A stretch of 64,000 bases of DNA from Trifolium pratense (GCF_020283565.1 NC_060064.1:15396337-15460336), one strand, 5' to 3'; positions 1 through 10,911 are shown, counted from the stretch's first letter. Made by a program: numbers and translations. The notes: generated by a model from the letters alone, not told the origin.

Positions 1-517
1 TCATACTATAAACACGAAAGAAGCATTTGAGGGATTGGTCTATAATACAGTATATAGTAGTAAATGTAATGGTCAATATTAGCAAACTTAGGACAGTATT
101 CAATTTTATCCCCGTCGTTGCCAGGGGATGTTATATGTATGACCCCTAAATAAATAAAATATTAATCTAATTAATCTAAATAAGCTAGTTGTACAAAGTT
201 TATTCATTTTGTATTTTTTTAAGTAGTTTTCAGTAACAAAAAATTTCATCCGATGATCAGAGTTGAAACTCAGCCCTCATATATAATAAAATATCATGTC
301 AATTAAGCTAAGTTTAATCGCAATGACTTTTTAGACTACTTTTTAATAATTTATGAATTTAATTTATAAGTATTAGTATTTATTCAACAATTAATACGCA
401 TATGAGGTAAAAATTGATTAAATTATTTTTTTTATTTTTTAATAGATAAATGAAAAGACAATTCATTAGAAATACACACAAAATAAAAAATTAGAGTTCG
501 AACTCCAATTACCAATC
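1..517. other. AT-rich flank without a recognisable gene
   Basis: I see no supportable coding region here. The sequence is AT-rich and ends at the ATAAT (518-522) that forms the left target-site duplication of the adjacent LTR retrotransposon. It is therefore the original host flank, and the same five bases resume at 12653-12657 beyond the element. Confidence 0.6.
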
Positions 518-522
518 ATAAT

Positions 523-1006
523 TGGACTGGGCAATGGGCCTAAAGGCAAAATCAAATTAGCCCAATTAATATAAGAAAGGAAACAGGCCCAAAACAATTG
601 AATTCCAAACGCCCATTTGGCGATACAAGGCCTAGGCGAGGTGGGTAATGACGGACGACGCCCATAAGACGGATTTGCATACGACAATAAAATATCTTCA
701 TCCTTCCCTGTCTTAGCGATTAACTTGGGAACGAAGAAACCAACTCCTTGAAACCGCCATGGCTTGAAGATCAAGGTTTTATTCCTACTTTCACGCTGCA
801 TCACCGGAAAAGGCGCTGAAGACCGGATTTGTAGGAACCCTAGCTTGGAGAAGAAGGCTTTAATGGTCTATAAATAGTTTGATACTTTCATCTGTAAAGG
901 AGGATCGAATTCTGACTTATTAAAATCCCAGGGTTGTTGGGATTGAACTGAGTGTATTCACACCATTTGATCAATAATACAAACCCCCTCGTTTTTTACC
1001 AGAACA
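523..1006 (+). repeat. 5' LTR of the Tat element
   Basis: Length is 484 bp with TG...CA ends. A TATA box (TATAAATA, 869-876) sits about 130 bp before the LTR end and is the likely sense promoter, placing the U3/R boundary near 900. The reverse strand carries a 112-codon open frame across part of the LTR; as it appears in both LTRs and lacks recognisable features I treat it as incidental. It matches the 3' LTR at 483 of 484 positions by eye. Confidence 0.95.
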
Positions 1007-1009
1007 TTT

Positions 1010-1027
1010 TGGCGCCCACCGTGGGGC
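1010..1027 (+). other. Primer-binding site
   Basis: TGGCGCCCACCGTGGGGC begins three bases after the 5' LTR. A TGGCGCC start directly behind the LTR is typical of plant Ty3/gypsy elements primed by a tRNA 3' end. I do not assign the tRNA species, which requires matching to the host tRNA set. Confidence 0.85.
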
Positions 1028-1090
1028 TGCGGTAAAATCATTTGATCCCAGCCTATCACAGCAACTAGACGAAAAATCAAACATCTTCAC

Positions 1091-4000
1091 ATGGCTGGAG
1101 AACACGAAAACCACGACAACTCTAACGTTAACACCCTGCAAGCCGCCGTCGTAGAGATTCGGCGCTTACAAACTCAGATTGCGGCCATAGAAGCCGAAAG
1201 AACTAATGAGAAAGAGAAAGCGAAGTTGATTTTGGAAGAGGAGGAGGGAGAGGGCGTCATGGACGTACAACCCTTAGCACAGCACCTGTGGGATGCCCAA
1301 GTGGTGGAAACAATCAAGGTTCCTCACCTTCCTACTTTCGACGGAAAGACGGATCCAAGGGAGCACCTGATGGCAATTGGGACACAAACTGCCATAATCA
1401 ATGCTCCGGAACATCTAAAGTGTAAATTACTAGCCGGCACCTTCAAGGATGTCGCCCTGCGTTGGTACATGAACCTTCCAAAAAACTCAATTGAAAGTTA
1501 TGCTGACTTTCATAAAAAATTTATTCACCAGTTCGCTGGATCGAAACACGTGAAAGTCACATCAACCAGTCTTTTCTCTATCCGCCAAAACCCTGGCGAG
1601 TCATTGCGTAATTTCCTCGCCAGATTTAGCGAAGCTACCATCAAAGTCTCAAATCCAAATCAGGAGATGTTTGTGGCAGCCTTCCACAATGGGCTAAGAG
1701 CGGGACATTTCAATGAGTCCTTAGCCCAAAAGCCAGCCTCGTCGATGCAAGAGGTAAACAAGAGGGCGGAGTGTTATATTAAGGGCGAAGAAAGTAACGC
1801 CGAGAAAAGGCAAAGAGACGTTAAGGAGAAGGAATACGTGGGCCGTGCCATTAGAGCGCCCGAACACCCACGACCAAAATCGGGGGGCCACCAAGGAGAC
1901 CCATGGCAGAGGCACCATGGGAAGCCCTACCGCCAACCGCCCAGAAGAGAATTCAGGAATCATCCCGCCAATGAAGACTTCACGCCATTAAACGCCTCAA
2001 AGGTTTACGTCTTAAATGAGATTCTGGCCACTGGTTTGGCAAACCTTCCCCCAAGGAGAACCAGTAACATCCCCATGGGGCTGGACGACAACGCCTGGTG
2101 CGCATATCACAGGTGTAGAGGTCACTCCACGGAGAAATGCTTTCGCTTAAGAGATTTAATCGAAGAACTAATCAAAAGCGGACACCTTCGCAAATTTATT
2201 GACGACGCCGCCCAAGGGCGAGTTGTCGTGCCAAAAGTTCCCCGGCAGGAGCCACGAGACCCTCCTGGGCCAAACAGAGAGCCTCCCAAGGGGAGGATCT
2301 CCGTAAATACAATAGCGGGGGGATTCTCAGGCGGGGGCGAATCAAGCTCAGCAAGGAAAAGGTATGTACGCCGAGCCATCTCGGAGATATACCTCGTAAG
2401 TCAACCTCAGCCATTAGACGTACCGGATTTGGCATTCACGGCAAAGGATGGTTTGGAGGTAGCACCCCACGACGATGATCCCTTAGTGATACAAGTCCAA
2501 ATTTTGAACTGTGATGTGAAAAGAGTACTGATAGATTCGGGGAGTTCAGCGGACATTATGTACTGGGAAGCTTTCAAGGCCATGCAATTAGCAGAAGAGC
2601 AATTGCAACCATACTCCGGAACCCTGGTTGGGTTCTCTGGCGAACAAGTGGATGTAATGGGTTACGCCTCCCTTCTTACCACGTTTGGAGAAGGCATCAA
2701 CGCCAAAACTATCAAAGTGCGATATCTGGTAGTTAAAACTCCTTTTACCTCCTATAATATTATTATAGGAAGACCCGCCTTTAACGCATTAGGGGCGGCC
2801 ATGTCCACTTTATACCTAGCAATAAAATACCCCCTCGAGAATGGGGGAGTAGGAACAGTAAGGGGCGATCAGATTCTCGCCAAGAAGTGCTACGAGTCTA
2901 GCTTAAAGATACGACACCGAACTCCCAGCGCAAGCGGGAAATTCGAAAGAAGACAAGCCGCAACTCCAGGCGGCATAAACATGATAGAGAGCGCAGATAT
3001 GGATCCAAGGGAGGAATTCCAAGATCGAAGGGTAAGCCCTATAGAAGACCTGGAGCAGGTTCAAATTGGCGATTACCCTCACCAGACAACTAGCTTGGGA
3101 ACAGCGTTGCCCAGCGAGGAGAGGAGACGAATCATCAAAATCCTGAGGGATAACGCTGACCTATTCGCATGGAAACCTTCAGATATGCCAGGGATTGACG
3201 AAGGGGTGATAACACATAAACTCTCAATATCACCCAGCACAAAACCAGTTTCCCAAAGAAAAAGGAAGGTGGGAGAAGAAAGACGAGTCGCTATTGCAGA
3301 AGAAGTAGAGAAACTAAAGGAAGCAGGATTCATCGAAGAAATAAAATACCCCTCATGGTTGGCAAATGTCGTCATGGTGAAAAAGGCCAACGGGAAGTGG
3401 AGAATGTGCGTGGACTTCACAGACTTAAACAAGGCGTGTCCCAAAGATCCATATCCCCTACCTAACATAGACAGGTTAATTGATGGCGCCTCGGGGTGTA
3501 AGATGCTGAGTTTTATGGACGCCTACTCCGGATACAATCAAATAAAGATGAACCCCTCCGACGCCCGCCATACAGCCTTTATGTCGAATACCTGCAACTA
3601 CTTTTACAACGTCATGCCTTTTGGACTGAAGAATGCGGGAGCAACATACCAAAGGTTGATGGACAGGGTTTTTGCTGAGCAAATAGGGAAGAATTTAGAG
3701 GTATATATCGACGACATGGTAGTAAAAACTTCCGAGGGAAGTCGCCATGATGATGATCTGTTGGACATCATGGGATCAGTAAGAAAGTACAACATGAGAC
3801 TAAACCCAGCAAAGTGTTCCTTTGGGGTACAAGCCGGAAAATTCTTAGGGTTTATGCTCACCAGCAGAGGAATAGAGGCTAACCCCGAAAAATGCCAAGC
3901 CATCATAGACATGAGGAGCCCTACATCCGTGAAAGAAGTACAGACCTTGACAGGCAGAATAGCCGCACTATCCAGATTCCTATCATGTGCGGGCGAAAAG

Positions 4001-6229
4001 GGTTTCCACTTCTTCGCATCTCTTAGGAAAAATGAGAGATTTTCCTGGACGCCAGAATGCGAAGAAGCCTTCAAACAACTAAAAGAGTTCCTGGCATCAC
4101 CGCCCATCTTGACACGCCCATTACCAGGTAACACCCTCTACCTATATCTCGCAGTCTCGGATAGAGCTTTGAGTTCAGCTCTAGTTCAAGAAATAGAGGG
4201 CGAAGAAAAACCTATATATTTTGTAAGTAGAACCTTAAGGGGAGCAGAAACAAGGTATCAAAGAATAGAGAGATTATCTCTCGCGGTAGTTGTCACAGCA
4301 AGAAAGTTAAGGCAGTATTTTCAAAGCCACCAAATAGTTGTTAAAACAGATTACCCTATCAAGAACGTCCTCCGAAAGCCAGACTTGGCAGGAAGGATGG
4401 TGGCGTGGTCCGTGGAATTATCGGAATTTGACATCACCTTCTCACCTAGAGGGGCCATTAAGTCACAAAGACTAGCTGATTTTGTATTGGAGATGTCTAC
4501 TCCGCCAACAACAGAGAAAACGGCGTTTTGGACACTCTCAGTTGACGGGGCCTCCAATGTGCGAGGAAGTGGAGCCGGAATAGTACTGGAAGGACCGGAT
4601 GGCGTGATGATAGAACAATCACTACGTTTCGCCTTCAAAGCTAGCAACAACCAAGCGGAATACGAGGCTTTGATAGCAGGAATGAAGTTGGCAAGCGATA
4701 TGGAGGTAAAAGAGCTAAAGGCCATGAGTGATTCCCAGCTGGTAACCAACCAAGTATCAGGGAAGTTTCAAACGAAAGAGCCGCAGTTAATCAAATACGT
4801 GGAGAAGGTGCAGAACCTAGCTAAGCATTTCGATTCGTTCGAATTAGTCTACGTTCCCCGCGAACAAAACATGAGAGCAGATCTATTGTCAAAGTTGGCG
4901 AGCACCAAAAAACCAGGAAGCCATAGAACCGTTATCCAAGAAACCATAAAAACTCCCAGCATCAACGGGGAAGAGGTAATGATGGTAATAGAAGAAGAAG
5001 ACTGGAGATCGCCCATTATCCGGTACCTCCAAAAGGATGAGCTCCCGAAAGAAAGGGAAAAGGCTTTTAAATTAAGGAAAATGGCGGCATGGTATTCAAT
5101 GGTAGGGGATAAGCTATATAAAAGAGGATTCGCGTCCCCCCTCCTTTTATGCGTCAGTACTGAAGAAGCCAAGCGCATCATGAATGAAGTACACGAAGGA
5201 TCATGTGGTAGTCATATCGGTTCAAGAGCATTAGCAGGAAAGATATTGAGAGCAGGATTTTATTGGCCAGATATACATGATGATACCGCCATGTATGTAA
5301 GAAACTGTGACAAATGCCAAAGACACGCCAACCTGCATCACGTTCCGGGGGAGCCACTGAAGTCGGTGTTATCCCCTTGGCCCTTTTTCATGTGGGGTGT
5401 AGATATCGTTGGTCCATTTCCGGTTGGCTATAAACAAGCGCGATGGATCATCGTCGCCGTAGACTACTTTACAAAATGGATTGAAGCAGAGCCGGTATCC
5501 AGCATCTCGGCGGAACAGGTAAAAATCTTTTATTGGAAGAAAATCATCTGCAGATTTGGATTGCCCAAATACATCGTATCCGACAACGGTACACAGTTCG
5601 CCAGCGAAAAGGTCGTTGAATTCTGTCAAAGCAAAGGAATAAAAAACACCTTTATATCAGTGGAGCATCCACAAGCTAACGGACAAGCAGAGTCAGCAAA
5701 TAAGGTGATACTAAGAGCCTTAAAAAGAAGGCTAGATAGTAAAGGCGAAGCTTGGGTAGCCCACATCTCACCCATCCTCTGGTCGTATCACACCACTCCC
5801 CAATCCTCGACAGGAGAAGCGCCATTTACAATGGTCTATGGTTCGGACGCGATGATCCCGGTGGAAATAAATCCTCCTAGTTGGCGCAGAGAAACCACGA
5901 CGCAGGAAGAGAACGACAGAGCTCTGGAAGAGAACCTAGACATGATCGAGGAAAGAAGAGAAAGAGCGCATTTCAGGGAATTCGCCATAAAGCAAAGAGC
6001 CGCTAGGCGTTATAATACGAGAGTCAAACAAAGGAGTTTTCAAGAAGGCGACCTGGTGCTGAAAAGACCTATGGGAAAGGATAAAGGAGGAAAGTTCGCA
6101 GCAAACTGGGAAGGCCCCTTTCGGGTGCAAGAAGCTTTCGAAGGAGGAGCATATCGCCTAGAGACCATGGAAGGAAAAATCCTCCCAAGGACATGGAACG
6201 TAGCAAACCTAAAGTTCTACTATAGCTAA
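1091..6229 (+). CDS. Gag-Pol polyprotein of Tat retrotransposon
   Basis: One uninterrupted frame of 1712 residues. In order: Gag core near residues 95-230; a CxYHxxxGHxTxxC knuckle-like motif near 336-350; an aspartic protease with DSGSS near 482; reverse transcriptase with the YIDDM active site near 871; a first RNase H (about 1015-1137) in which the usual catalytic TDAS is replaced by AVSD; a second, archaeal-type RNase H starting near 1150 (VDGAS, AEYEAL, SDSQL and ADLLS acidic positions intact); and an integrase with an HHCC zinc domain near 1368 and catalytic D, D and E near 1437, 1497 and 1533. No chromodomain is visible; the tail ends shortly after a WEGPFRV motif. Gag and Pol are fused without a frameshift. 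No stops or shifts are seen, consistent with the near-identical LTRs. The ATG at 1091 is the first in frame after the primer site. Confidence 0.95.
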   Translation: MAGEHENHDNSNVNTLQAAVVEIRRLQTQIAAIEAERTNEKEKAKLILEEEEGEGVMDVQPLAQHLWDAQVVETIKVPHLPTFDGKTDPREHLMAIGTQTAIINAPEHLKCKLLAGTFKDVALRWYMNLPKNSIESYADFHKKFIHQFAGSKHVKVTSTSLFSIRQNPGESLRNFLARFSEATIKVSNPNQEMFVAAFHNGLRAGHFNESLAQKPASSMQEVNKRAECYIKGEESNAEKRQRDVKEKEYVGRAIRAPEHPRPKSGGHQGDPWQRHHGKPYRQPPRREFRNHPANEDFTPLNASKVYVLNEILATGLANLPPRRTSNIPMGLDDNAWCAYHRCRGHSTEKCFRLRDLIEELIKSGHLRKFIDDAAQGRVVVPKVPRQEPRDPPGPNREPPKGRISVNTIAGGFSGGGESSSARKRYVRRAISEIYLVSQPQPLDVPDLAFTAKDGLEVAPHDDDPLVIQVQILNCDVKRVLIDSGSSADIMYWEAFKAMQLAEEQLQPYSGTLVGFSGEQVDVMGYASLLTTFGEGINAKTIKVRYLVVKTPFTSYNIIIGRPAFNALGAAMSTLYLAIKYPLENGGVGTVRGDQILAKKCYESSLKIRHRTPSASGKFERRQAATPGGINMIESADMDPREEFQDRRVSPIEDLEQVQIGDYPHQTTSLGTALPSEERRRIIKILRDNADLFAWKPSDMPGIDEGVITHKLSISPSTKPVSQRKRKVGEERRVAIAEEVEKLKEAGFIEEIKYPSWLANVVMVKKANGKWRMCVDFTDLNKACPKDPYPLPNIDRLIDGASGCKMLSFMDAYSGYNQIKMNPSDARHTAFMSNTCNYFYNVMPFGLKNAGATYQRLMDRVFAEQIGKNLEVYIDDMVVKTSEGSRHDDDLLDIMGSVRKYNMRLNPAKCSFGVQAGKFLGFMLTSRGIEANPEKCQAIIDMRSPTSVKEVQTLTGRIAALSRFLSCAGEKGFHFFASLRKNERFSWTPECEEAFKQLKEFLASPPILTRPLPGNTLYLYLAVSDRALSSALVQEIEGEEKPIYFVSRTLRGAETRYQRIERLSLAVVVTARKLRQYFQSHQIVVKTDYPIKNVLRKPDLAGRMVAWSVELSEFDITFSPRGAIKSQRLADFVLEMSTPPTTEKTAFWTLSVDGASNVRGSGAGIVLEGPDGVMIEQSLRFAFKASNNQAEYEALIAGMKLASDMEVKELKAMSDSQLVTNQVSGKFQTKEPQLIKYVEKVQNLAKHFDSFELVYVPREQNMRADLLSKLASTKKPGSHRTVIQETIKTPSINGEEVMMVIEEEDWRSPIIRYLQKDELPKEREKAFKLRKMAAWYSMVGDKLYKRGFASPLLLCVSTEEAKRIMNEVHEGSCGSHIGSRALAGKILRAGFYWPDIHDDTAMYVRNCDKCQRHANLHHVPGEPLKSVLSPWPFFMWGVDIVGPFPVGYKQARWIIVAVDYFTKWIEAEPVSSISAEQVKIFYWKKIICRFGLPKYIVSDNGTQFASEKVVEFCQSKGIKNTFISVEHPQANGQAESANKVILRALKRRLDSKGEAWVAHISPILWSYHTTPQSSTGEAPFTMVYGSDAMIPVEINPPSWRRETTTQEENDRALEENLDMIEERRERAHFREFAIKQRAARRYNTRVKQRSFQEGDLVLKRPMGKDKGGKFAANWEGPFRVQEAFEGGAYRLETMEGKILPRTWNVANLKFYYS

Positions 6230-6559
6230 TCACGGAGCATCACTTTATCGGCGGAAGAATAAGTAAAACCATTCTCTTCTTTTAGCAATATTTTTAAATG
6301 ATGTATAAGAACCATTTCCATAAATGAATAAAAAACAATGAGACACTCTTTTCCCCTGTTTCAACAGGGGTTTTTATCGAGGCTCATTGAATTTCAAAAT
6401 TCTAGTAGTTTATATCTTCCTGCATATCCCAAAATATTTGCGTCAATAAAGGTCAACCTGATTAAGTTACGGGCTCTGAACCAACAAAAATGGTTATCTC
6501 AAACTTGAGCTCTGAATCTTTATTTAAAGATCAACTCAGATTTGAGCGCTGAACCAAAA
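6230..6559 (+). other. Post-pol spacer of the Tat element
   Basis: No coding region is seen. It contains a short CCCCTGTTTCAACAGGGG inverted repeat (about 6354-6371) that could fold in the RNA, and imperfect repeats of 'gctctgaa(c/t)c' that lead into the tandem array. Confidence 0.5.
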
Positions 6560-7412
6560 ACAAGGGTTACAGTGCCTTGGCGTCACCTACGAGTTGGGTA
6601 CGTCAGAAAAAAAAAAAAATTATTATTAAACAAGGGTTACAGTGCCTTGGCGTTACCTGTAAGTCTTACGAGTTGGGTACGTCAGAAAAAAAAAAAAAAT
6701 TATTAAACAAGGGTTACAGTGCCTCGGCGTTACCTGTAAGTCTTACGAGTTGGGTACGTCGGAAAAAAAAAAATTTATTAAACAAAGGTTACAGTTCCTT
6801 GGCGTCACCTACGAGTTGGGTACGTCAGAAAAAAAAAATTATTAAACAAGGGTTACAGTGCCTCGGCGTTACCTGTAAGTCTTACGAGTTGGGTACGTCG
6901 GAAAAAAAAAATTATTAAACAAAGGTTACAGTTCCTTGGCGTCACCTACGAGTTGGGTACGTCAGAAAAAAAAAAATTATTAAACAAAGGTTACAGTTCC
7001 TTGGCGTCACCTACGAGTTGGGTACGTCAGAAAAAAAAAAAAATTATTAAACAAGGGTTACAGTGCCTCGGCGTTACCTGTAAGTCTTACGAGTTGGGTA
7101 CGTCAGAAAAAAAAAAAAATTATTAAACAAGGGTTACAGTGCCTCGGCGTTACCTGTAAGTCTTACGAGTTGGGTACGTCGGAAAAAAAAAAAAAAAAAT
7201 TTATTAAACAAGGGTTACAGTGCCTCGGCGTTACCTGTAAGTCTTACGAGTTGGGTACGTCGGAAAAAAAAAAATTTTATTAAACAAGGTTGAAAAGCCT
7301 TGGCGTTACCTGTAAGTCTTACGAGTTGGGTACGTCAGAAAAAGAAAAATAAAAAGGTTGCAAAGCCTTGGCGTTACCTGTAAGTTTTACGAGTTGGGTA
7401 CGTCAGAAAAAG
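6560..7412 (+). repeat. Tandem array in 3' region of Tat element
   Basis: I count 12 units containing GAGTTGGGTACGTC, each separated by an A-run of variable length followed by a TTATTAAACAA-like segment. Two unit types alternate irregularly. The long type (about 70-78 bp) carries ACCTGTAAGTCTTACGAG; the short type (about 63 bp) has ACCTACGAG, lacking 9 bp. The 11-mer GTAAGTCTTAC in the long type is a perfect palindrome around one base. Arrays downstream of pol are known in Tat/Ogre relatives and can seed satellites. The last two units are the most diverged and A-rich. Confidence 0.92.
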
Positions 7413-7795
7413 ATACAGTGAAGAAAGGCGAGATTATTGACGCCGCCAGAAAAAGCTTATACATAACCAAAGTAAGGCGATTCATCGCAACGCCAAATCA
7501 TTTGCAAAAAACAACAGGTATAAAGTTATTTGCATCAATTTACAATTATTATAGAAAGTAGAAGATGTCACAGGTGCAAGGACGAAGTTTCCTAGACAAA
7601 GACGACAGAAGGCGTTACCTCACAACGTAATGCAAAAATAATTCGTAAAGTTATGAAAAGAAGAAATCAGGCGAATAAAGAACTTTATAAAGGACCCAGC
7701 CAAGGGGCAAAATTGTTCAAAGCCACAAAAGGGCATACAAAATAATTACAAAAAGCCACAGAAGGGCAGAAACAAGATCATTACAAAGAGATCAT

Positions 7796-9901
7796 TCATT
7801 GAGGAGGAACATAGGGAACGAGCTTGCCGTCAACAATTTGATTCATTGCATCAGCTTCGCCAAGGCGCTTAGCATCGAGATCCGGGAAAAGAAGCTTGAC
7901 CTGTTCTATAGCAAAAGAAAAGCCCTCGTCATATTGGTTGGCGGCATAGAGCTGAAGCTCTGTGACATCACTCTCCAATCTAACTTTCTCATCAGCTAAG
8001 GTCCCAATAGACTGTACCGCTTCATCCTTCTCCTTGGATAGTTTAGAGAGTTTCTCAGCCTGGGCAGCAGCATTCTCCTTGAGCTTAGCCTCCGAAGCGG
8101 CATAGCTTTCTTTAACTTTAGACAGCTTTTCTTCATACTCTTTCTTCAGTCTCTCTGTCTCGCCCTCCCTTTCTTCCTTCAACTTTTTAATGTCATCCTC
8201 CAGCTTCGCCTTGGTTTCTGAATACCTCTTCTCAATATCAGCGAGGTTATCATCAACCATCTTCACCTTCTGCCTCGCCTCCACAACCTCTTGCTCCTGG
8301 CGGTTTGTCAACAGATAATTGAGAAGAGTACCCTTGACTTCATACTCTAAGGCTTTCTTCCTCAGGTCTTCCGTCGAAGTGTTGGTGAAGCGAGTCATGT
8401 CACCCACCATGGTTACTCCTCTCTCAATGAATTCCAGAGGATCGAAGGAGCTCCAGGAAAGGGGCGCAGCGGTTTCAGCATCTTGAGAAGGAGGCTGAGA
8501 AGAACTGGAAGCCGCACCTTTGCCCTTGTCGGCACCCCCAGCATTTTGAATAGTTTTCTCTATCTTTTGTTTTTTGGGAGGAGGAGGAGCAGCACCCTCG
8601 TTTCCCCCCGCTTCAGCAGCTGTCTTTCCAGGGATCTCAACACGGATCCGCCCTTCATGCTTCTTCTTGCTCCGCCCTTCCTTCATAGCAGCTTCCTCCA
8701 CTTGCAGCTTTTTCAGGGGATCAGTCACGTCGACAACAGGATTGGCTCTTTGCTGGCGAGCTTTAGCCAAGAATGCCAGTCTCTCCTCATTAGAAATAGT
8801 CCTCATTCTCTCTGCAAAAGTAAAAAGAGGCAAAGAAATACAAGTTAGTAACGAGGCGAGATCAACATTAAACAAATAAAAGATACAAATTTATTACTTA
8901 CGCAAATATTCTTCCAAGGCGCCACTATTACCCTCACACCTAAGAACGTCAGAGGTATCCATAAGGGCATAGGAATCAAGGAAGTTGACGGTATCTTGCT
9001 CAAAGTCGCTCAAAGCCTCAAAGATGGCTCCCTTGATAAGCCTAGGGTTTTTGGTCCAATAGAAAGGAAATAAAGGATCCTCAACCTCATCATACATCAG
9101 GTCAGGAAATTTCTCATCATGGCGAACCCGAAGGAAAGAATCTTTGAAGTTTTTGAAGTTGGAGGCATATAAGCTTAGGAGACGACGGTTGGGTTGACTA
9201 CTAAGGGAAACTAGAGATTGAGGTTTTAGGTTCTTTATTTGGTAAAAAGAGAAGAAAACACCAACAGAAGGGTCTAGGTTAAAACCTGAACACATTACCT
9301 CGAAAGCTTTTATAAAGGCCCAACTATTAGGATGAAGTTGGGTGGGGGCGACATTAAGAACCCTCAACATCTCAGCCTCGAAAGAGGTGAAAGGCAACCA
9401 AATATTGAGGGGCTGGATCACGCCAGTATAAAGATAGAAATAATCTGGCGGGGTAACATTCTGGAGAAACACGAACTCGCCCTCCCTGACGGGTTCGGTT
9501 ATAATCAGATCTTCACGAAGAAGGGAATCAGAGAGTTTGACAGCTTTCCTAAAGCTCCTCACCATCTCCACACTAGTATACTTTGAAGAAACTTCCATGG
9601 TGACTGGAGCGTAGTCGGCAACGACCAGGTCTCGGCAGGGGTTCTTCCGCTTTCCTGTGAAAGAGGAAGGGGAGATTATGACGCAATCACTGTCATTACT
9701 ACTATCACTACTGTTATCACTATCACTACTACTACTCCCAACATCAAAACCCCATAATTCCGAATAAAACCCCCGGCTATTAAGAACGCCGTTAGCCCTA
9801 GTATAGTGGGCTTGAACTTGTTGCGCCCACTCGAAATAACTAGGAGAGGAAATAGGAACTCTCCCACCATCATCCTCATCTAACTCCCTCAAAATAACCA
9901 T
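7796..9901 (-). CDS. Antisense two-exon gene, gypsy-type transposon domain
   Basis: Exon 1 runs 9901-8902 and exon 2 runs 8811-7796 on the minus strand, separated by a 90-bp intron with donor C|GTAAGT and a pyrimidine-rich acceptor TTTTGCAG|A. Splicing completes a CAG codon and joins the two frames exactly, giving 671 residues; unspliced, exon 1 stops two codons into the intron. Residues about 56-75 are Ser/Asp-rich. Residues about 130-215, including LHPNSWAF and downstream aromatic residues, resemble the Pfam family 'putative gypsy type transposon' (PF04195, from memory). Residues about 490-610 are a Lys/Glu-rich heptad coiled coil. Biochemical role is unknown. Antisense genes at this position are reported in some Tat elements. 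Because the element moves through sense RNA, an intron in the antisense direction would be preserved. Confidence 0.82.
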
Positions 9902-10134
9902 TTTTTCTAAACCTAATTAAAAAATTAGGGTCCCTACTCAAGACAGACCAAATCGGCAAAAAGGAGTAAGGTATGAAAGAAAGAATACCTCAAAGGAATT
10001 GACAAAGCTTGGAGAAATAAACTGGAAGCGTCCTAATCGTTGAACAAAGGCTTGCTGGATCGAAGAAGGATATGCGAAAGAGAATGCTGATTCGCGAGAA
10101 GAAATAAGTAAAGGGAAAGAAGAAACGGAGATAC

Positions 10135-10142
10135 TACTTATA
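10135..10142 (-). promoter_or_regulatory. Candidate TATA box for the two-exon antisense gene
   Basis: TATAAGTA reads on the minus strand about 235 bp before the ATG at 9901, inside CTTTATAAGTAG. This would leave a roughly 200-nt leader. It is weaker than the TATA boxes of the two other antisense genes and is placed only by sequence. Confidence 0.4.
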
Positions 10143-10544
10143 AAGAGGGAAATCTTTTCGTTTTGGTTGAAGTCCAGAAGTCGAAGTAAGAAGTACCAAG
10201 TGCGCCGTCGGATTAAATACGCGTCAAAAAGCGTGTATCCCGAGAGTAAGTTTTGGAAGATTTATCGTCAAATAGTTATCACCCTAAAAGGCGAACATGA
10301 AGTCGCCTCGAAACACAATGCGCCTCTGGAATGACCACGCCAAAAGTACAAACCTCGCCTTTTTTGAGCATAATATAAGTAAAGGAAAAACGCTCAAAAA
10401 GAGAAAAAATTCAAGATTAAGGAGAAAGCAAAGCACAAGAACAATAAATTCAGCCCTAGACCAAAAATCTTTATTAATTTTGAAAAATAAAGGTACAACG
10501 ACAGAAAGCAAAATTACAAAGAAAAACTAATCTTAAAAGTCCTA
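10143..10544. other. Spacer between antisense genes
   Basis: No convincing gene is seen on either strand. It presumably holds upstream sequence for the two-exon gene and the 3' end of the next antisense unit. Confidence 0.4.
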
Positions 10545-10862
10545 TCACTCGGACTCGGAATCTTTTGGCGCAGGCTCAGGGAAAGTCATCTTGGATTCCA
10601 CGGTGACCCGAGACCCCTCTTCTTCACTAGACGAAGAAGCACGAAGCTCAGGAGGAACGTAGGTCTCCAGAAACGAAACGTAATCCTCATCGCCACTACC
10701 AGAATCGGAGGTGTCCGAGGAAAGGACGATAACCTCCACCTTTTTGACATCCTTAGACCTTCGGGAGCGAGTGAAGTTGGAGGTAGACACCTCTACCCTT
10801 TTCTTCCTTCGCTGAGGCGGGGTGCTTCTGGCAACAGGTTTTTTCGCATTGTTATTTTCCAT
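10545..10862 (-). CDS. Small acidic/basic antisense ORF of Tat element
   Basis: Reads 105 residues from ATG 10862. The N-terminal half is basic (RRKKR and RSRRS, plausible nuclear localisation signals); the C-terminal half is Ser/Asp/Glu-rich (SSDTSDSGSGDED). No known domain is recognised. A strong TATA box lies about 50 bp upstream on the same strand, which supports it as a real unit rather than a chance frame. The charge pattern would suit a nuclear or nucleic-acid-associated accessory protein, but that is inference only. It could also be the first exon of a longer gene. Confidence 0.55.
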   Translation of the reverse strand: MENNNAKKPVARSTPPQRRKKRVEVSTSNFTRSRRSKDVKKVEVIVLSSDTSDSGSGDEDYVSFLETYVPPELRASSSSEEEGSRVTVESKMTFPEPAPKDSESE

Positions 10863-10911
10863 CTTAAAGATTCAAAACAAGAGGATAAAAATTCGAGTTT
10901 TGAGCAGGTGA

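Noticed and set aside
466..804. Minus-strand open frame of 112 codons across the 5' LTR, repeated at 12040-12450 in the 3' LTR
   Set aside because: It occurs only because the LTRs are identical; it has no domain, promoter or conservation visible beyond the repeat.
6577..6918. Small repeat protein encoded by the tandem array
   Set aside because: The frame depends on the length of homopolymer A-runs and is not kept across units.
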